Below are positions 36,321-47,161 of a stretch of 64,000 nucleotides of DNA, in pieces. Origin of the DNA: Sciurus carolinensis (Eukaryota; Chordata; Mammalia; Rodentia; Sciuridae); assembly GCF_902686445.1 (NCBI RefSeq), contig NC_062218.1, positions 134,587,241 to 134,651,240 of the forward strand, in the 5' to 3' direction. Positions within the stretch are counted from its first letter, which is position 1, and the number at the start of each line of letters is the position of its first letter. The notes below the pieces were generated by a model that saw only the letters and a program-made list of their open reading frames with translations, had not been told where the DNA came from and ran no database searches. The position numbers were made by a program, and so were the translations under genes.

Positions 36321-36880
36321 AATGTCTTCTTGTCTTTCTTTTGACTGTGTTGTAAGTTTCCTGTGATTTTACTGGGGTTCTCTACTTGAGCCAACAATTG
36401 GAATTTCTACTTCAGGTTTCAAGGGGCTTACATTTTCTTATTTTTTATTCTATCTCATGTTACTGATTGTGGACACAAGTTTTGAGATTTCTTTGTGTCA
36501 TAATGTGTAGTTAGATTTGGAACTTATTTCATGCATGCTTGAAAAGGGCATGTTTTCTGGTTTGAGGGCTTAAACAATAGATTGTCTTATTAGTTCAAAT
36601 CCTTATCTCCTTTCTTGATGTTCTATCTAATCCATCTGTTGTGTTCTGGAATCAGTGTATGAAAGTGCACATTTAACTGTGGTCTTGTTCATTTCTCCTT
36701 GTGTCCATTGGAAACTCTGCTAGGAGCAACAGGTTTCCTATCTCTCATATCTTCTCCATGGATTGTTTGCATTGGCAGTCTGGCCCCTTGAATGCCTTGG
36801 ATTAAAGTTATCTCATGAATAATATTATACTGCCTGGTTTCTTTTCATTGGCAATTGCATGGTGTATGCTTCTTCGCCTC
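35640..36880 (-). mobile_element. Old L1 ORF2-region fragment(s), antisense
   Basis: 'tttggagaagaatcaacttc' (about 35982) through 'tgggtatttgcagggcaggg' is antisense L1 ORF2. 'ctaatccatctgttgtgttc' (about 36628) is another L1 block. Because ORF2 lies to the right of the ORF1 fragment at 34580-35260, the two cannot be one intact minus-strand element. Confidence 0.5.
36282..36316. repeat. T35 homopolymer
   Basis: Thirty-five uninterrupted T residues within L1-like antisense sequence; likely the oligo(A) end of an antisense retroelement, length probably unstable or assembly-sensitive. Confidence 0.9.
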
Positions 36881-37264
36881 ATTTGTTTTAAATCCTTCTG
36901 GTCATTTTGTCTTCGTTGTGCCTTGTGCAAGTAATTTATAGCTGGATTTTGTTCCAGTTCCTGTTTCTCTACCTCTCACCACATTTTGACTCCTGCGTCT
37001 CCTACCCTCTTTCTGGACTTCCTGGTCCTGCTTGCACCTGCCTCTTCTTACAGACCATCTCCCAGCTCCCAGGAGGACCCCTCCCTTCCTTCTGCTGGAT
37101 CCTGTGTTCTGACTGCATCTTCCTGCCATGGCTTCTACCCCTCACAGCCCTGTGGTTACCTGTGGAGACACTGGGGAAACTGAGGAACACCTGGTCCTAT
37201 GACCTCTGTCTTCTAGGGGACTCCATCCAAGATGGAGGAGGCAGTTAATGCACAATCAAATTCA

Positions 37265-37470
37265 CAAGTGAGATTAGATCTTAACACAATGGCTTATTAT
37301 ATGAAGGACGGAAACAGGATGCTATCAGAGAGGATTTGGGGGAGGAGACTATTTTAATTTAGAATGAAATGAGGGAAGACCTCCTTGAGAAGGTGACATT
37401 TCAGCCGATATCTAAAGGATGGGAGAAATGAGGGGCAGGTTATTCCATGGGGAGAGGATATCTGTGTCAC
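37265..37470 (-). mobile_element. L2 relic, antisense
   Basis: 'gaagacctccttgagaaggtg' and 'acatttcagccgatatctaa' are antisense to the L2 3' region also seen at 10650-11075 in sense. Confidence 0.5.
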
Positions 37471-37565
37471 CAAATAGTGTGCTTCTCCATGTTCTAAGCA
37501 CTCCAGTCTACCTGGTTGTCCCCCAGGGGTGTTGAATAAGGTCTGTGGAGGAAGTGCATGAGAAT

Positions 37566-37934
37566 TGTGTTCATCAGCTTTGCATTACTATGACAAAATA
37601 CCTGAGGTAAACACCTTCTAAAGAGGAAAATTTATTTCAACTCATAGTTTCATAGGTCTCCATCCATGGTCACTTCACCCTGTTGCTTTGGACCTTTGGC
37701 AGCCAAGTGTTTCATGGTGGGAGCTCATGTGGAGAAGGCCTGATCACATCATGGCACCCAGGAAGCAAGGAGAGATCCAGGAAACCCAGGGGTCCCAATA
37801 TCCTCTTTAATGGCACAACCCCTATGACCTAACTTCCTTCACCAGGCCCCACCTCCTAAAGGTTCCACCACCTCCCAGTAAGTAGGCCTTTAACACATTA
37901 GCCTTTGGGGGACACTGCAGATCCAAACTACAGC
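37566..37934 (-). mobile_element. MaLR-type solitary LTR, antisense
   Basis: 'tgtgttcatcagctttgcat' at the left and 'ccaaactacagca' at the right. 'gatcacatcatggcacccag' is shared in style with the LTR at 11312-11722. Flanks 'agaat' and 'gggat' match 3 of 5. Confidence 0.75.
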
Positions 37935-38630
37935 AGGGATCAAACATGCCCCTGTCTTTCAAGGACTCTGAGCCCAGTGCAGGAGGGAGACAGTGGGGTT
38001 GTGCACCACAAACTGTGGGGTGCTTCCCTATGGGCCTTCTGGGGGGCTCCTCTTGGGCCTGAGGTGGCAGCTAACTTTGGGCAGAAGCAACAGCAGAAGT
38101 AGAAAGAGTATCCTGGGTAAAGAGGTGAGCCCAGCAGAGGTGTGGGTGTGGCCTTTGCATATGGACTGGCAGATACCAGGTACCTTTGACATTGTAGGGC
38201 TAGAACCTGCCACATGATGCTCCTGAGCTTATAGACTCAAGCTCCAGGTTTTCTCTTCTCCAGGTTAAATGTGCTTGTTTCTACCAATTTTGGTTTCCCC
38301 TAAACCAACCCTTGTGCTGGTGAAATTCAGGGACTGCTCTGAGCCATGTTAATAACGTTGAGGAATACACCCATAGTTTACTAATAGCGGGCACATTCTC
38401 ATTGCAATTTCCTGCTATTCCCAAGTATATATTATAATTCTTTAATTTTTAAAATGTTATTTGTTCTAATTAGTTGTACCTGACAGTAGAACGCATTTAT
38501 ACATTTTAACAGATCAGACATAAATAATGTTGCATTTTGGCCTGGGGTCAGGTCCTGGCTCCTCCTTTCTAACACTGTGGTTTGAGAGCCACTTGATCTT
38601 TCTACTCTTCTATTACTTTGCTGCTTATCT

Positions 38631-39044
38631 TGGTCCATTTTGTGTTGCTGTAATAAAATACTTGGTGCTGGCTAATATATAAAGAATATAGGTTTATTTT
38701 GCTTACCATTCTGGTGGCTGAAAAAGTTCAAACAGCATGGGGTGGCATCCTGACAAGGCACTTCCGCCCAGCTGTGTCATAACGTGGCATATTGCATTGC
38801 AATGGTAAGAACATGTATAAGTGAGTGGGAGAGACTGCATGTCAGGAAAGGAAACAAGAGACAGGTAGGTTCAGGCTTACTCTTTTATAACAACCTATTT
38901 GCTGGGGAGCTAATCCAGTCTCTTCAGACCTGATGCCCTCTCGTGATTTAGTCCCTTAAAGTTTCCACCATCTAAGTAACATTACTGAAAACAAGTTTCC
39001 CATTTCTGAACCTTTGCGGGACAACCCACAGCCCAACCATAGCA
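38631..39044 (-). mobile_element. MaLR-type solitary LTR, antisense
   Basis: Starts 'tggtccattttgtgttgctg', includes 'ataaagaatataggtttatt' and ends 'gcccaaccatagca'. Target duplication not discernible. Confidence 0.75.
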
Positions 39045-40479
39045 CCACTAAATGGCGGATGACAACAAGAACGATAAGGATCCTCCTCCTTAGTGTGAAA
39101 GTCGCTATTGGAAATGACAGTCTTGTCACTGTGAAGGACTGTGCATATTCCCTTGCTCCAGAGACCTGAACATTGAGGGGCTATTCCCAGGATAGTCACA
39201 GATATAGCCCTCAGCCCACAAGCTTAGGGGGCAGGCAGTATCCCTAACTGTATGGGGCTATAAATTAGCTTGGCAGCTGTGACCCCCATGCCATTCCTCT
39301 GGGTGGCACTTGCTTTGGGCTTCCCTGGACAGGAACCCTGCTTTTCCTTAATATGTCTTCTCTACAGTCTGTTGACATCCTTGACAGAGCCTTTCCTTTC
39401 CATTCTAGAAACTCTAAAACTGGGGATGGCTCTTGGATACATTTCCTGCTGTGTGTATCTTGCCTAAGACATGAGCAAAGAGAGCCCCAGCTGCCATTTG
39501 GAAGGGTCTCCAAGCACAGGGAATGCCAAGAACTAAACATCTTTCCGGTTACCCATTTAAAAGATAGGATGTTGTGACTGACCCTTCCTTTAGGGGAGAC
39601 AGCCTACCAGGACCAGGGACTTCTTGTGGAGGTAGCTGCACAGAAAAGGAAGTAAGACTGAGGGCAGTAACATCCCCTGCCTCGCAGGAGTTGGGCAGCA
39701 CTGACAGCTCACTATCCAGCCTGACTCAGTAGTGCAGGATGGAGGAAAGGGTCTTGTGAGCTCTGGGTCACTAAGCTTAGCAGGCCCAGGCTATAAGTTC
39801 ATGGGAGCTCCTAGGGAAGTCAGAGATAGTGGCAAAGAGTCTGCTCTGCCTGGCCTAGAACTAACAAGTCTAACAGAGGCCTTGAGACTAGGCAGGCCAC
39901 CCAGCACAGGTGGGCAGGCCCCAAAGGCCAAGGTTGAGGTCAAAGAAATCACTAGGAAGCTGATCCAGGACCATTCAGGAGCTTGCTATTGGCCAGGGCT
40001 CCCTGTAGCAGGAATCCTTTGAGAGACAGGTAACCTGGACTTCAGGGTCAAGCCCATTTGGGGAAAAAGTTGAGGTGGTACCCAGGATTGATAAAGCAGA
40101 ATGTTTGCTTGGCTGCCTTGTCCCACTGGGACAGAGAAGGGCAGGAAGGCAACTGGGCCAAGGCTCATGTACCCCAAAGCCTGGGGCACATCAGACCTTA
40201 CTGACTTTGGGGCTGCTCCCTATGTCCTAAGTGAAACTGAGTCTTCCAGGGACCCGACTATCTGGCAAGGCTCTCACCTGCCTGCTGACCTCTGGGGTCC
40301 TGTCTTTCTGTCTTCACCTGCTTTGCCCTTGGGCTTTGGAGTTTGTCCACAGGAGCTGGGCCTTAGGCGGAGAGTGTTCTAGAACATAATATCCAAGGCA
40401 CCTCCCACAATAATCGTGATGAGAATAAAGATGACAAAAATAATTATACTTGAGGTGAACTTGGCATTTCTAAAACATT
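39045..40479. other. Unique intronic sequence, nothing recognised
   Basis: No repeat family or coding segment recognised; overlapping short frames on both strands. Confidence 0.4.
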
Positions 40480-40700
40480 TTTTTCTTTAGATACTGGGTA
40501 TTGAACTCAGGGACACTTAACCAACCACTGAGCCACATCCCCCAGCCATTTCTTTAAATTTTTATTTAGAGGCAGGGTCTCACTGAGTTGTTTAGCATCT
40601 TGCTTTTACAAAGGCTGGCTTTGAACTCGTGATCCTCCTGCCTCAGCCTCCCGAGCCACTGGGATTATGGCTTGCCCCAGCGTGCACCACTGCACCTGGC
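40480..40700 (-). mobile_element. B1-dID dimeric SINE
   Basis: Antisense ID ('atactgggtattgaactcag') then antisense B1 ('cctcagcctcccgagccact'). 'ctaaaacatt' at 40470-40479 and 'ctaaaacatc' at 40700-40709 are the target duplication. The tail is short, so an older copy. Confidence 0.85.
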
Positions 40701-43177
40701 TAAAACATCTTTTAGAAATTCCCACTGTTTTGCGTGAACCTATAACATACAGTTTAGTTAGAAACTATGCTCCTTGACGGAAGCAGCTTTAAGACTAGAC
40801 CTAGCCCAGCTCTGGCCTGATAGTGGCCCCTGCGCCATTCTTTAAAGGATATCTGGAGGGGATACTATACAGTGACCCAGGGGTTAAGATCAGGAGAGCA
40901 CACTCTGAGGCCTTTTGGAGCCAGGAGTTCATCAGGGGTGGCAGGTGAGTGGTCCTGTGTGTCCTATCTCGAGACATGGCCCTCAATTCACAGCCCTGGC
41001 TCCATCTCCAAATCCTCAAGAGAAGGTGGATATTCTATCTTGTTTTTAATGTGAAATCTCACATTAGAATTTTCAAATACTATCAACCAAATAAGGCATT
41101 TTCCCCCCAACTTAGATATTTTTAAAATACCACTGGTCCTAATGAGCACCTCTGTGGTCTGGTTTTGCCCCTAGGGGCTGGCCATGCATGACCCTTAGCT
41201 TGATAGGGGCAGAAGGTAATGTCCAGTTTCTTCCCGAGGGGAAGACTTTTCTATGGAAATTACCATCTTTCTGCTTCCCAAGGTGGTTCTGAAGGTGAAC
41301 TGTCCCTTCTCGTTGAAAATGCGAAGAAATAAATGTATAAAAATAGAGGAGCAATCCCTCAATTCCTCTGTCAGATTTAAGTCCCCAGTGTCTCCTCTGA
41401 GAGCAGCAGGGATGGCCCTGAATCATCTCCAGGCAGCTGAGTGGAGCATTGAGCTCTGCACAGGCACTACCCACAGGATTCCTAGCCCCTTCCCTGACCC
41501 CTGGGCAGCACCAACATGTGTATGCATGTGTGTGCTTGCATCGCACATATGTGTGTATGTACATGTATGTGTGTGCTATGCATGTGTGTGTGGAGTGTGC
41601 CAAGGACCCACGAAGGCATGGGGATGCAAGCAGCTGCTCAGATCTGGCCCAGCTTGTTCTTCTTCCTGTCAAAACTGGCACCTCTGCTTCTCATTTCCTC
41701 TCTTTTCACTCTTGGTCTTGCCCACAACCAAGCTGCAGATGTACCTCTGACTAAGTCAGTTTGTCTTGTCTGAGGCAGGCAGTAGGGTTTAAGGAAAGAG
41801 CTTCTGCAGAGTCAGCCATGCTGGGATTCTGTCAAATGGGGATAATAATTTATGTTGAAGATGCTCATTGTCTGCACTCAATAAGGAGATGAATGCTGGG
41901 GGCCAATTTGGGGGAGTGGGACCCAAAACCAGGTGGCCTCATATCTCCCTGAGTGGCCAAGTTCCTTTCAGAGACCTGGTTCCACCTCCAGAACCTATCA
42001 CGTGCCACCTCCACATGAGGGAGTACCCATACCTGTCGGGGGAAGGTGGCAGATAAGAGGCCAGGGGGATAAGTGACAGAGTTTTTCTGGAAGACTCTTT
42101 ATAGACAGTGTTTCAGGGGCATTAATAGCTGAGCAGGGCTTTTAGTCCCCACCCAACTAAAGAGACTGCAGGGCCTGGACACCACTCTGTGTTGGTGATG
42201 TCACCTGCATCCCTGGTTCTTGTCAGGGCAGGAATCTCTGAGGACCTGCCCAAGGAGTGCCACTGAGAAACAGGACCTGACTTGGGCAGACCTGTGAAGG
42301 GGGTGGGGTTTCCAAGGCAGTGGCATGGGGGCTCAATGGGCAGCATACAGTGTGGTCTGGAGCTGCCATCAGTGCTGAAAGTTGTCCTCATCAGCCTGAC
42401 TGTGACCCCCAAGAGGTGAGGGCAGGGGAGCGCTGAAAACTGAGCACTGGTCCAGGGTGAGCTTCAGACCCAGTGGAACAGAGGCAGGAGCCACAGCTTT
42501 GCAGACAGTGGGGACACCATCTTGAGGCCCTGAACTTGATGGAGCTCCAGGTCCTGGACCCTGTAGATGAGACCCTCAGGCCCCCTCCCCCAGCCGAGCT
42601 GCTGCTCATTGCCTGGTGCTAACTCTTTAGGAGAGGAGGTCAGTGCCTGCTCAGGGCAGACTGTGGGGAGCTTTCATGAGGAGCTTGTGTCCCTGCACAA
42701 TTTATTGAGCACCAGGGGCTGACCCAGGAGTGGGGAGGGGGACATCTACCTGGTCCCTTTAGTGAAGGACTGAGCAGAAAGTTCTTGGAGGGGTGCCAGG
42801 CTGGAGGAGACACTGTGGAACACATATAGCTCGTGCTGGGCCTAGCTTTCCCCAGTTATAACAGAGGGCAGTGACACCTGGAACATCAGCCTTTTGATAT
42901 CAGACCAGTCCTTTGGGAGTGCATTAGTGTACGAGGGTGAAGAGCTGAATTTGCCTGCTCACTCCTGGCTGTGCAGGCTGCACTCCTGGTCTCTGATGCT
43001 GGGTGCCAACCCTTGGCTTCCCAGTGGTTGTCACCATGCTAGGCTTAGTCTCTCACAGTCTCAGGAGGACACCATGGCCTTTGCTGTGGTTGGAGTTACT
43101 GCAAGGAGCTGGCCAAGGGGTGTTGGTTTGAGTGCTGCTGAGTCTGAGCCAGCTTGGCATATCACTATAGTCCCTCT
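40701..43177. other. Mostly unique GC-rich intron upstream of the exon
   Basis: Contains a TG-rich tract at 41515-41602 and a MIR-like trace at 41797-41890 ('aatggggataataatttatg'). Open frames up to 180 codons (41139-41681, minus) are His/Cys/Thr-rich where they cross the TG tract, so composition-driven. No exon recognised. Confidence 0.45.
41515..41602. repeat. Degenerate (TG/CA)n alternating tract
   Basis: Interrupted TGTG, CATG, GTAT and CACA runs with near-continuous purine-pyrimidine alternation over about 88 bases; a Z-DNA-prone composition. Confidence 0.75.
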
Positions 43178-43292
43178 CTAGACCTCAGTTTGTTCTTATG
43201 TTAAATAGGGTCAACAATGCCCTTGATTCAGGAGACTGTGACTTTTAAATGAGATGATGGTGATGCTGGCACCTGGCTGGTGCTGAATTGCA
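43178..43292 (+). mobile_element. MIR SINE relic, just upstream of the exon
   Basis: 'agacctcagtttgttcttat' and 'gacttttaaatgagatgatg' with 'tggcacctggctggtgctga' follow MIR order. It ends about 80 bases before the exon, so it lies in the intron and does not contribute to the coding sequence. Confidence 0.65.
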
Positions 43293-43341
43293 TCCAAGTG
43301 GAGTCTTGTCCTGCAGTGATGTTCCTGGTGAGCCCAACCTG

Positions 43342-43370
43342 CTACTGATGACAATGTCCTATCTCTGTAG
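43342..43370 (+). promoter_or_regulatory. ADAMTS2: 3' splice site of the ADAMTS2 exon
   Basis: The acceptor reads TGTCCTATCTCTGTAG, with the AG at 43369-43370 directly before the coding frame. The polypyrimidine tract is short and broken by A and G. A branch-point-like CTGAT places its A at 43348, 23 bases before the exon, which is in the usual range. The acceptor is visible in the sequence; the branch point is inferred. Confidence 0.85.
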
Positions 43371-43573
43371 GGGCCTCCCTGGGTAATCTGGATAGCCTCA
43401 GCCAAGCCCTGGGCGTCTTGGAGGAGCGCGTCAACAGCTCCAGGAGGAGGGCACGCAGGCATGCTGCTGACGACGACTACAACATTGAAGTCCTGCTGGG
43501 TGTGGATGACTCAGTGGTTCAGTTCCACGGGAAGGAGCACGTGCAGAAGTACCTGCTGACGCTTATGAACATT
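43371..43573 (+). CDS. ADAMTS2: ADAMTS2 internal exon: end of prodomain, furin site, start of metalloprotease domain
   Basis: ADAMTS2 is a secreted zinc metalloprotease that removes the N-propeptide of procollagens I, II and III. The exon opens with two bases of a split codon (phase 1 intron before it), then 67 codons with no stop, and ends on a complete codon (phase 0 intron after it). Residues 1-23 are prodomain, including [13 protein letters not shown] and an N-S-S glycosylation sequon. Residues 24-29 are RRRARR, a proprotein-convertase site. The mature catalytic domain then begins with [20 protein letters not shown] and runs to YLLTLMNI. The zinc-binding HExxHxxGxxH motif is not here and must lie in a later exon. 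Paralogues ADAMTS3 and ADAMTS14 share the catalytic start, but the prodomain stretch before the furin site fits ADAMTS2 best. From memory it matches about residues 230-297 of human ADAMTS2, probably human exon 4. EERV replaces recalled human EEHA just before the sequon. The open frame continues past the exon end only by chance. Confidence 0.95.
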
Positions 43574-43579
43574 GTAAGT
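43574..43579 (+). promoter_or_regulatory. ADAMTS2: 5' splice site of the ADAMTS2 exon
   Basis: GTAAGT follows the ATT codon directly and matches the mammalian donor consensus. It ends the exon after LMNI; family members continue with V-N-E-I-Y in the next exon. That continuation is absent here, where the frame reads into unrelated intron. Confidence 0.92.
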
Positions 43580-43585
43580 AGGGCT

Positions 43586-43658
43586 GGGCGGGTCAGCAAG
43601 ACTGAAGTCAGAGGGCGGGGCACTGGGGCGTGGACTGGGCGGGGCATCATGGGCGGGG
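43586..43658 (+). promoter_or_regulatory. Cluster of GC-boxes just inside the intron
   Basis: GGGCGGG or GGGCGGGG occurs at 43586-43592, 43613-43620, 43637-43644 and 43651-43658, with a KLF-like GGGGCGTGG at 43625-43633. That is five Sp1/KLF-type motifs in 73 bases, starting 13 bases past the donor. They could bind Sp/KLF factors at an intronic element. Equally, the G-triplets could act in RNA as intronic splicing enhancers for the adjacent donor. The motifs are visible; both functions are inference. Confidence 0.5.
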
Positions 43659-43659
43659 C

Positions 43660-45019
43660 TAGACTGAAGGAGGCCAGGCCAGTAGAAGAGGTCCTCTCAA
43701 CTTTCTGTGCCAAACTGCCACGTTTTCTACTCGAAGGTGGAAACGAGTGCCATCCTCAACAGGAAGGCTTTCTGGGTCCACAGGTGAGGAAAACTGAGCA
43801 TCCCCTCCACTTCCTCCTCCTCAGGGTTCTCATGTGCAGATGGGGGTTGATTCTGACTTGGCAAAGCTGTTTATGAGAGTAAGCAGTTTTTCCCACACTC
43901 CAATCATTTGTGTACTGTTTATAAAACATTTTTTGATGTTTGCCATTTTTAAAATTTAAAATTATTTTGAAAAGAAATCTCACTTCGCCCAGAGAATAAT
44001 CTTAAGGTAAAATGTAAAATGACCTTATTCAATGCCAGCTAGATAGTTCTGCATTCTGCCAGCCCTGAAGGCAGAGCTTTGGCCCACTTTCTGCCAAAAA
44101 TGGAGATGAGTGGTGTTAGATGTGGGGACAGACAGATAGACACTAATCAGAGGCTTCTCCTTGAAGCAGTTAGAGGAATTGAAGGTTAAAGAGGGAATCG
44201 CTTTGTTCTTGTGAGTCTGGGCTATTTAATAGGGGTGCTATGTGTCACATAAGTCTCCTCAGCACCTGCCTCTGGTGCTTATTGCTGAAAGATACAGGGT
44301 CACCCCACACACATTCCATGCCTCATGTCCTTTAGGAGGTACAAGATGTTGATCAGTATGCAGGTATGGAGACTTTTGCACTCTCTGCTTGGTACTGACC
44401 AGGGCTATTGTGGGGATATGGGACACCCAGTCTTTGAACTGCACGCACTGGGGAAGCTGAGTTAAGCTTTTCAGCCCTCCTTCTCAGTGGGTCTGGGTCC
44501 TCTAAACACTACTGGGAGAATTGGGGTGGTAGGGAGGACCAGGGCATGACTCTGAACCAGAGATGAGAGGGTGGAGAATTGGTGAGGAGCAGGGTGATTG
44601 GTTGGTGGGGAGGAAGCCGGGCTTACAAAGGGCTGGAGGTGGAGTCAAATCCTGGGCAGGTGGGAAGTTCTAAAGTAGCCTAAAGCTTATTAGTTTGTGG
44701 GATCCTCTAGAGGTCCATTCAGAGGCAGGCAGTAAAGGGCACAGAGATATTCTCTGGACCTACTGCTCAACTGTGCTTTTCAGGGCCCGGTGGTGAACCT
44801 CTGGGAGCTAAGTGGGCACATAGGTCAGAGTCCCCAGGGCCCTGGTGAAAGATGCATCACAGGCAAAAGGGAGGATGTGGATGAGCTAAACCTTGGAGAG
44901 AGAGACTTCTGCCCACATGTTCACCTCCTTCCTGTTCTGTCTTAGTTGAGCAATTGACAACCACCCCTCAACCTTCTCAACTGCAAAATGGTGCTAAAGT
45001 CCTCTGTATTTATAATAAC
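43660..45019. other. Intron just downstream of the exon, no second exon
   Basis: No further ADAMTS2 exon recognised and no clear repeat; G-rich in parts. Confidence 0.45.
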
Positions 45020-45380
45020 AACAATAGTGACTCCAATTATTGAGCTCCTAATATGTGGCTATGTGTCAGCTTGTTCTAGGCACTTATTATGCAATATGTT
45101 AGGAAATCTTCACCATGAGTCCACGAGATGGGTAGACATAAAATTTTTGTGTTCAATATATATGTTCTTCCCCCAAAGTATTCTATTGCCTTTCCACCTA
45201 GTGGGAAAAAGGACTGTACTTGGAATAGAGTCTTGGTTGACCCGCGGCCCCACCTTTTCCAGGTGTGTCACTGGCATGCAGCTCCAGTTCTCCAAGCCTT
45301 GGTTTCTTCATCTTTAAAATGAGTCAGTAATTTCCATCTTGGGCATTGTAGTGAGGATTTAATGAGATAAGAGAGGTGTA
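45020..45380. mobile_element. MIR relics: antisense (45020-45165) and sense (45270-45380)
   Basis: 'attgagctcctaatatgtgg' fits the antisense MIR/L2 terminus. 'ccttggtttcttcatcttta' with 'gtgaggatttaatgagataa' fits sense MIR. Two separate old insertions. Confidence 0.55.
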
Positions 45381-45864
45381 TGTCTCTAAATAAGGTGAAC
45401 ATGTTTTTTCAGTCTCTAGATAAAATGTATTTTACTAATGTGACAGCAACAATATTTGATTTAGGGATAGCACACAAGGAACCATTCTTGAGAAGTCCAC
45501 CAGGGACTCTGCCTGAAGGTGGGGTATCCACGGGGGTTCTTCCTCAGGCTTATGGAAGCAAATCTTCCTTTTCCCTGGTATGGACAGTTCTTGTGCCACA
45601 GAGAGCTGGTTGAAGGAAGTCTAGAACTTTCTCTGGGTTTTGCTAGTGAATGTCAGCTTATTTGTTCACACCCCTTTGATCCAACTCTACCCCCATTTTG
45701 GATAATGGGAAGGCTAGTTTCTAGAGGAACATAAGAAATATAAAAATTATTAAATTGAAATAAGCCTTATCATAATGAAAAAAGAAAAAGGATTTTTGGA
45801 GCTAAATCCAAGAAGTTGAGAAATGGGAGTAGGAGCTTATCCTTTTTCTGTTCCACACAGATGT

Positions 45865-45960
45865 GCGTTTATTTATTCAGCAACTGTTCATTGAATGTGT
45901 ACTTGTCCTAGGCACAGCAGTGACTCCTTCAGAGAAATAGGGACATGGTAGAGAGGCCTG
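45865..45960 (-). mobile_element. L2 3'-end relic, antisense
   Basis: 'cgtttatttattcagcaact', 'cctaggcacagcagtgactc' match the antisense L2 3' terminus. Confidence 0.5.
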
Positions 45961-46515
45961 GGACTCAGCAAGGTTCTGAGGGGAAGGCAAGGGTTTCTAT
46001 TCTGAGCTAAGCTCCACCTTCCTCAGCAAGAGCACAGTGTGGATGAGGAGATAAAGTTCGGCTCAGCTGGGAGCATGGCGTTGCCCTGACAATTAATACC
46101 CTGCGTCCTCATTGAGAGTGTGTGCACACCCGGGAAGAGAGTTGATATAAGGCAAGTGGGAACTTTGGGTGGTCTTGGGGTTGACCTAAAGCATGCAGGC
46201 AGGACCCTTTGGTGATCTTGGGGAGGAGGGGCATTGAAGAAGGGCAACTATTTGAGAAAAGGAGGACTTTCTAAGAACATGGTTGTTTCAGAGTGCTTTC
46301 TGCAGTGACAGAAGTGCTCTCATTCAGTCCTGGTCAGTGTGGTAGCCACTGGCCACACTGGCTCTGAGCACTTGAAATGTGTCTGGTACAACTGAAGGGC
46401 TGAATTTAATTTAAATTATTTTTCCAATATAATTTTTATTTTAATTAAAAAAAATTTATTGTGATAAAATACACACCAGGATTACTGTCTTTGCCATTTT
46501 TAAGGTTCAGTGGTG

Positions 46516-46607
46516 TTTTTGTTTGTTTTTTGCAGTGCTGGGGATTTGAACCCTGGGCCTTGTGCTTGCAAGGCAATCACTCTACCAACTGAGCTTATCC
46601 CCAGCCC
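46516..46607 (-). mobile_element. ID SINE with perfect target duplication
   Basis: Antisense ID body ('agtgctggggatttgaaccc' ... 'gcttatccccagccc') with a short T-rich tail. AGGTTCAGTGGTG is present at 46503-46515 and 46608-46620: 13 of 13 bases. Confidence 0.9.
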
Positions 46608-46709
46608 AGGTTCAGTGGTGCTAAGTACATTTACATTGTTGTGCATCTGTCACCACCATCCATCCACAGATCTCTTTTCATCTTACAGAACTGAGTCTCT
46701 GTATCCATT

Positions 46710-47161
46710 TGTGTTAGTCAACTTTTTGTCACTGTGATTAAAACACCTGAAAAGAATAACTTAGAAGAGGAAAAGTTTATTCTGGGCTCATGGTTTAGAG
46801 GTCTCAGTCCATGGTCAACCGACTCCATTGCTGTGAAATCAAGATGAAGCAGAACATCATGGCATAAGGGTGTGGCAGAGGAAAATTGCTCAGGTAATGC
46901 AGTCAGGAAGCAGAGGAGGGGGCAGCAGGCTTGAGGAGCCAGGAACAATATATAATCCCCAAGGACATCCCCACCAGTGATCCATTTCTGCCAGCTGTAC
47001 CCCACCTGCCTACAGTTACCATCTTTGAGTTCAAATTATAAATCCATCAAATGGATGAGATTACATCTCTCATAATCTAACCTTTTCGTCTCTGAACATT
47101 TCCTGCATTGACTAATAATGCATGAGCTTTCAGGGGGACCCTTCATATCCAATCCATTGCA
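46710..47161 (-). mobile_element. Solitary MaLR-type LTR with perfect 5-bp target duplication
   Basis: The element is TGTGTTAGTC...CCATTGCA, 452 bp, with canonical TG...CA ends. CCATT flanks it at 46705-46709 and 47162-47166. No retroviral internal region remains, so a provirus recombined to a single LTR. Related to the copy at 50991-51391. Confidence 0.88.

Larger units (their letters stand above)
1..43370 (+). other. ADAMTS2: ADAMTS2 intron upstream of the exon (partial)
   Basis: Everything left of the exon is inferred to be one ADAMTS2 intron. No sequence resembling the preceding exon (prodomain segment ending around LDTG in the recalled human protein) was recognised on the + strand. The interval is filled with L1, LTR, SINE and DNA-transposon remnants plus unique sequence. 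Human ADAMTS2 is known for very large 5' introns, so more than 43 kb is expected. An unannotated nested gene or lncRNA cannot be excluded from sequence alone. Confidence 0.8.

Noticed and set aside
41139..41681. 180-codon minus-strand frame
   Set aside because: It spans the TG/CA tract, giving a repetitive His/Thr/Tyr/Cys stretch, and overlaps a 165-codon + strand frame; no known motif.
43574..43876. The exon's open frame continues about 100 codons past the exon
   Set aside because: A consensus GTAAGT donor sits exactly where the ADAMTS family boundary is expected, and the translation beyond it (S-R-A-G-R-V...) has no family similarity.
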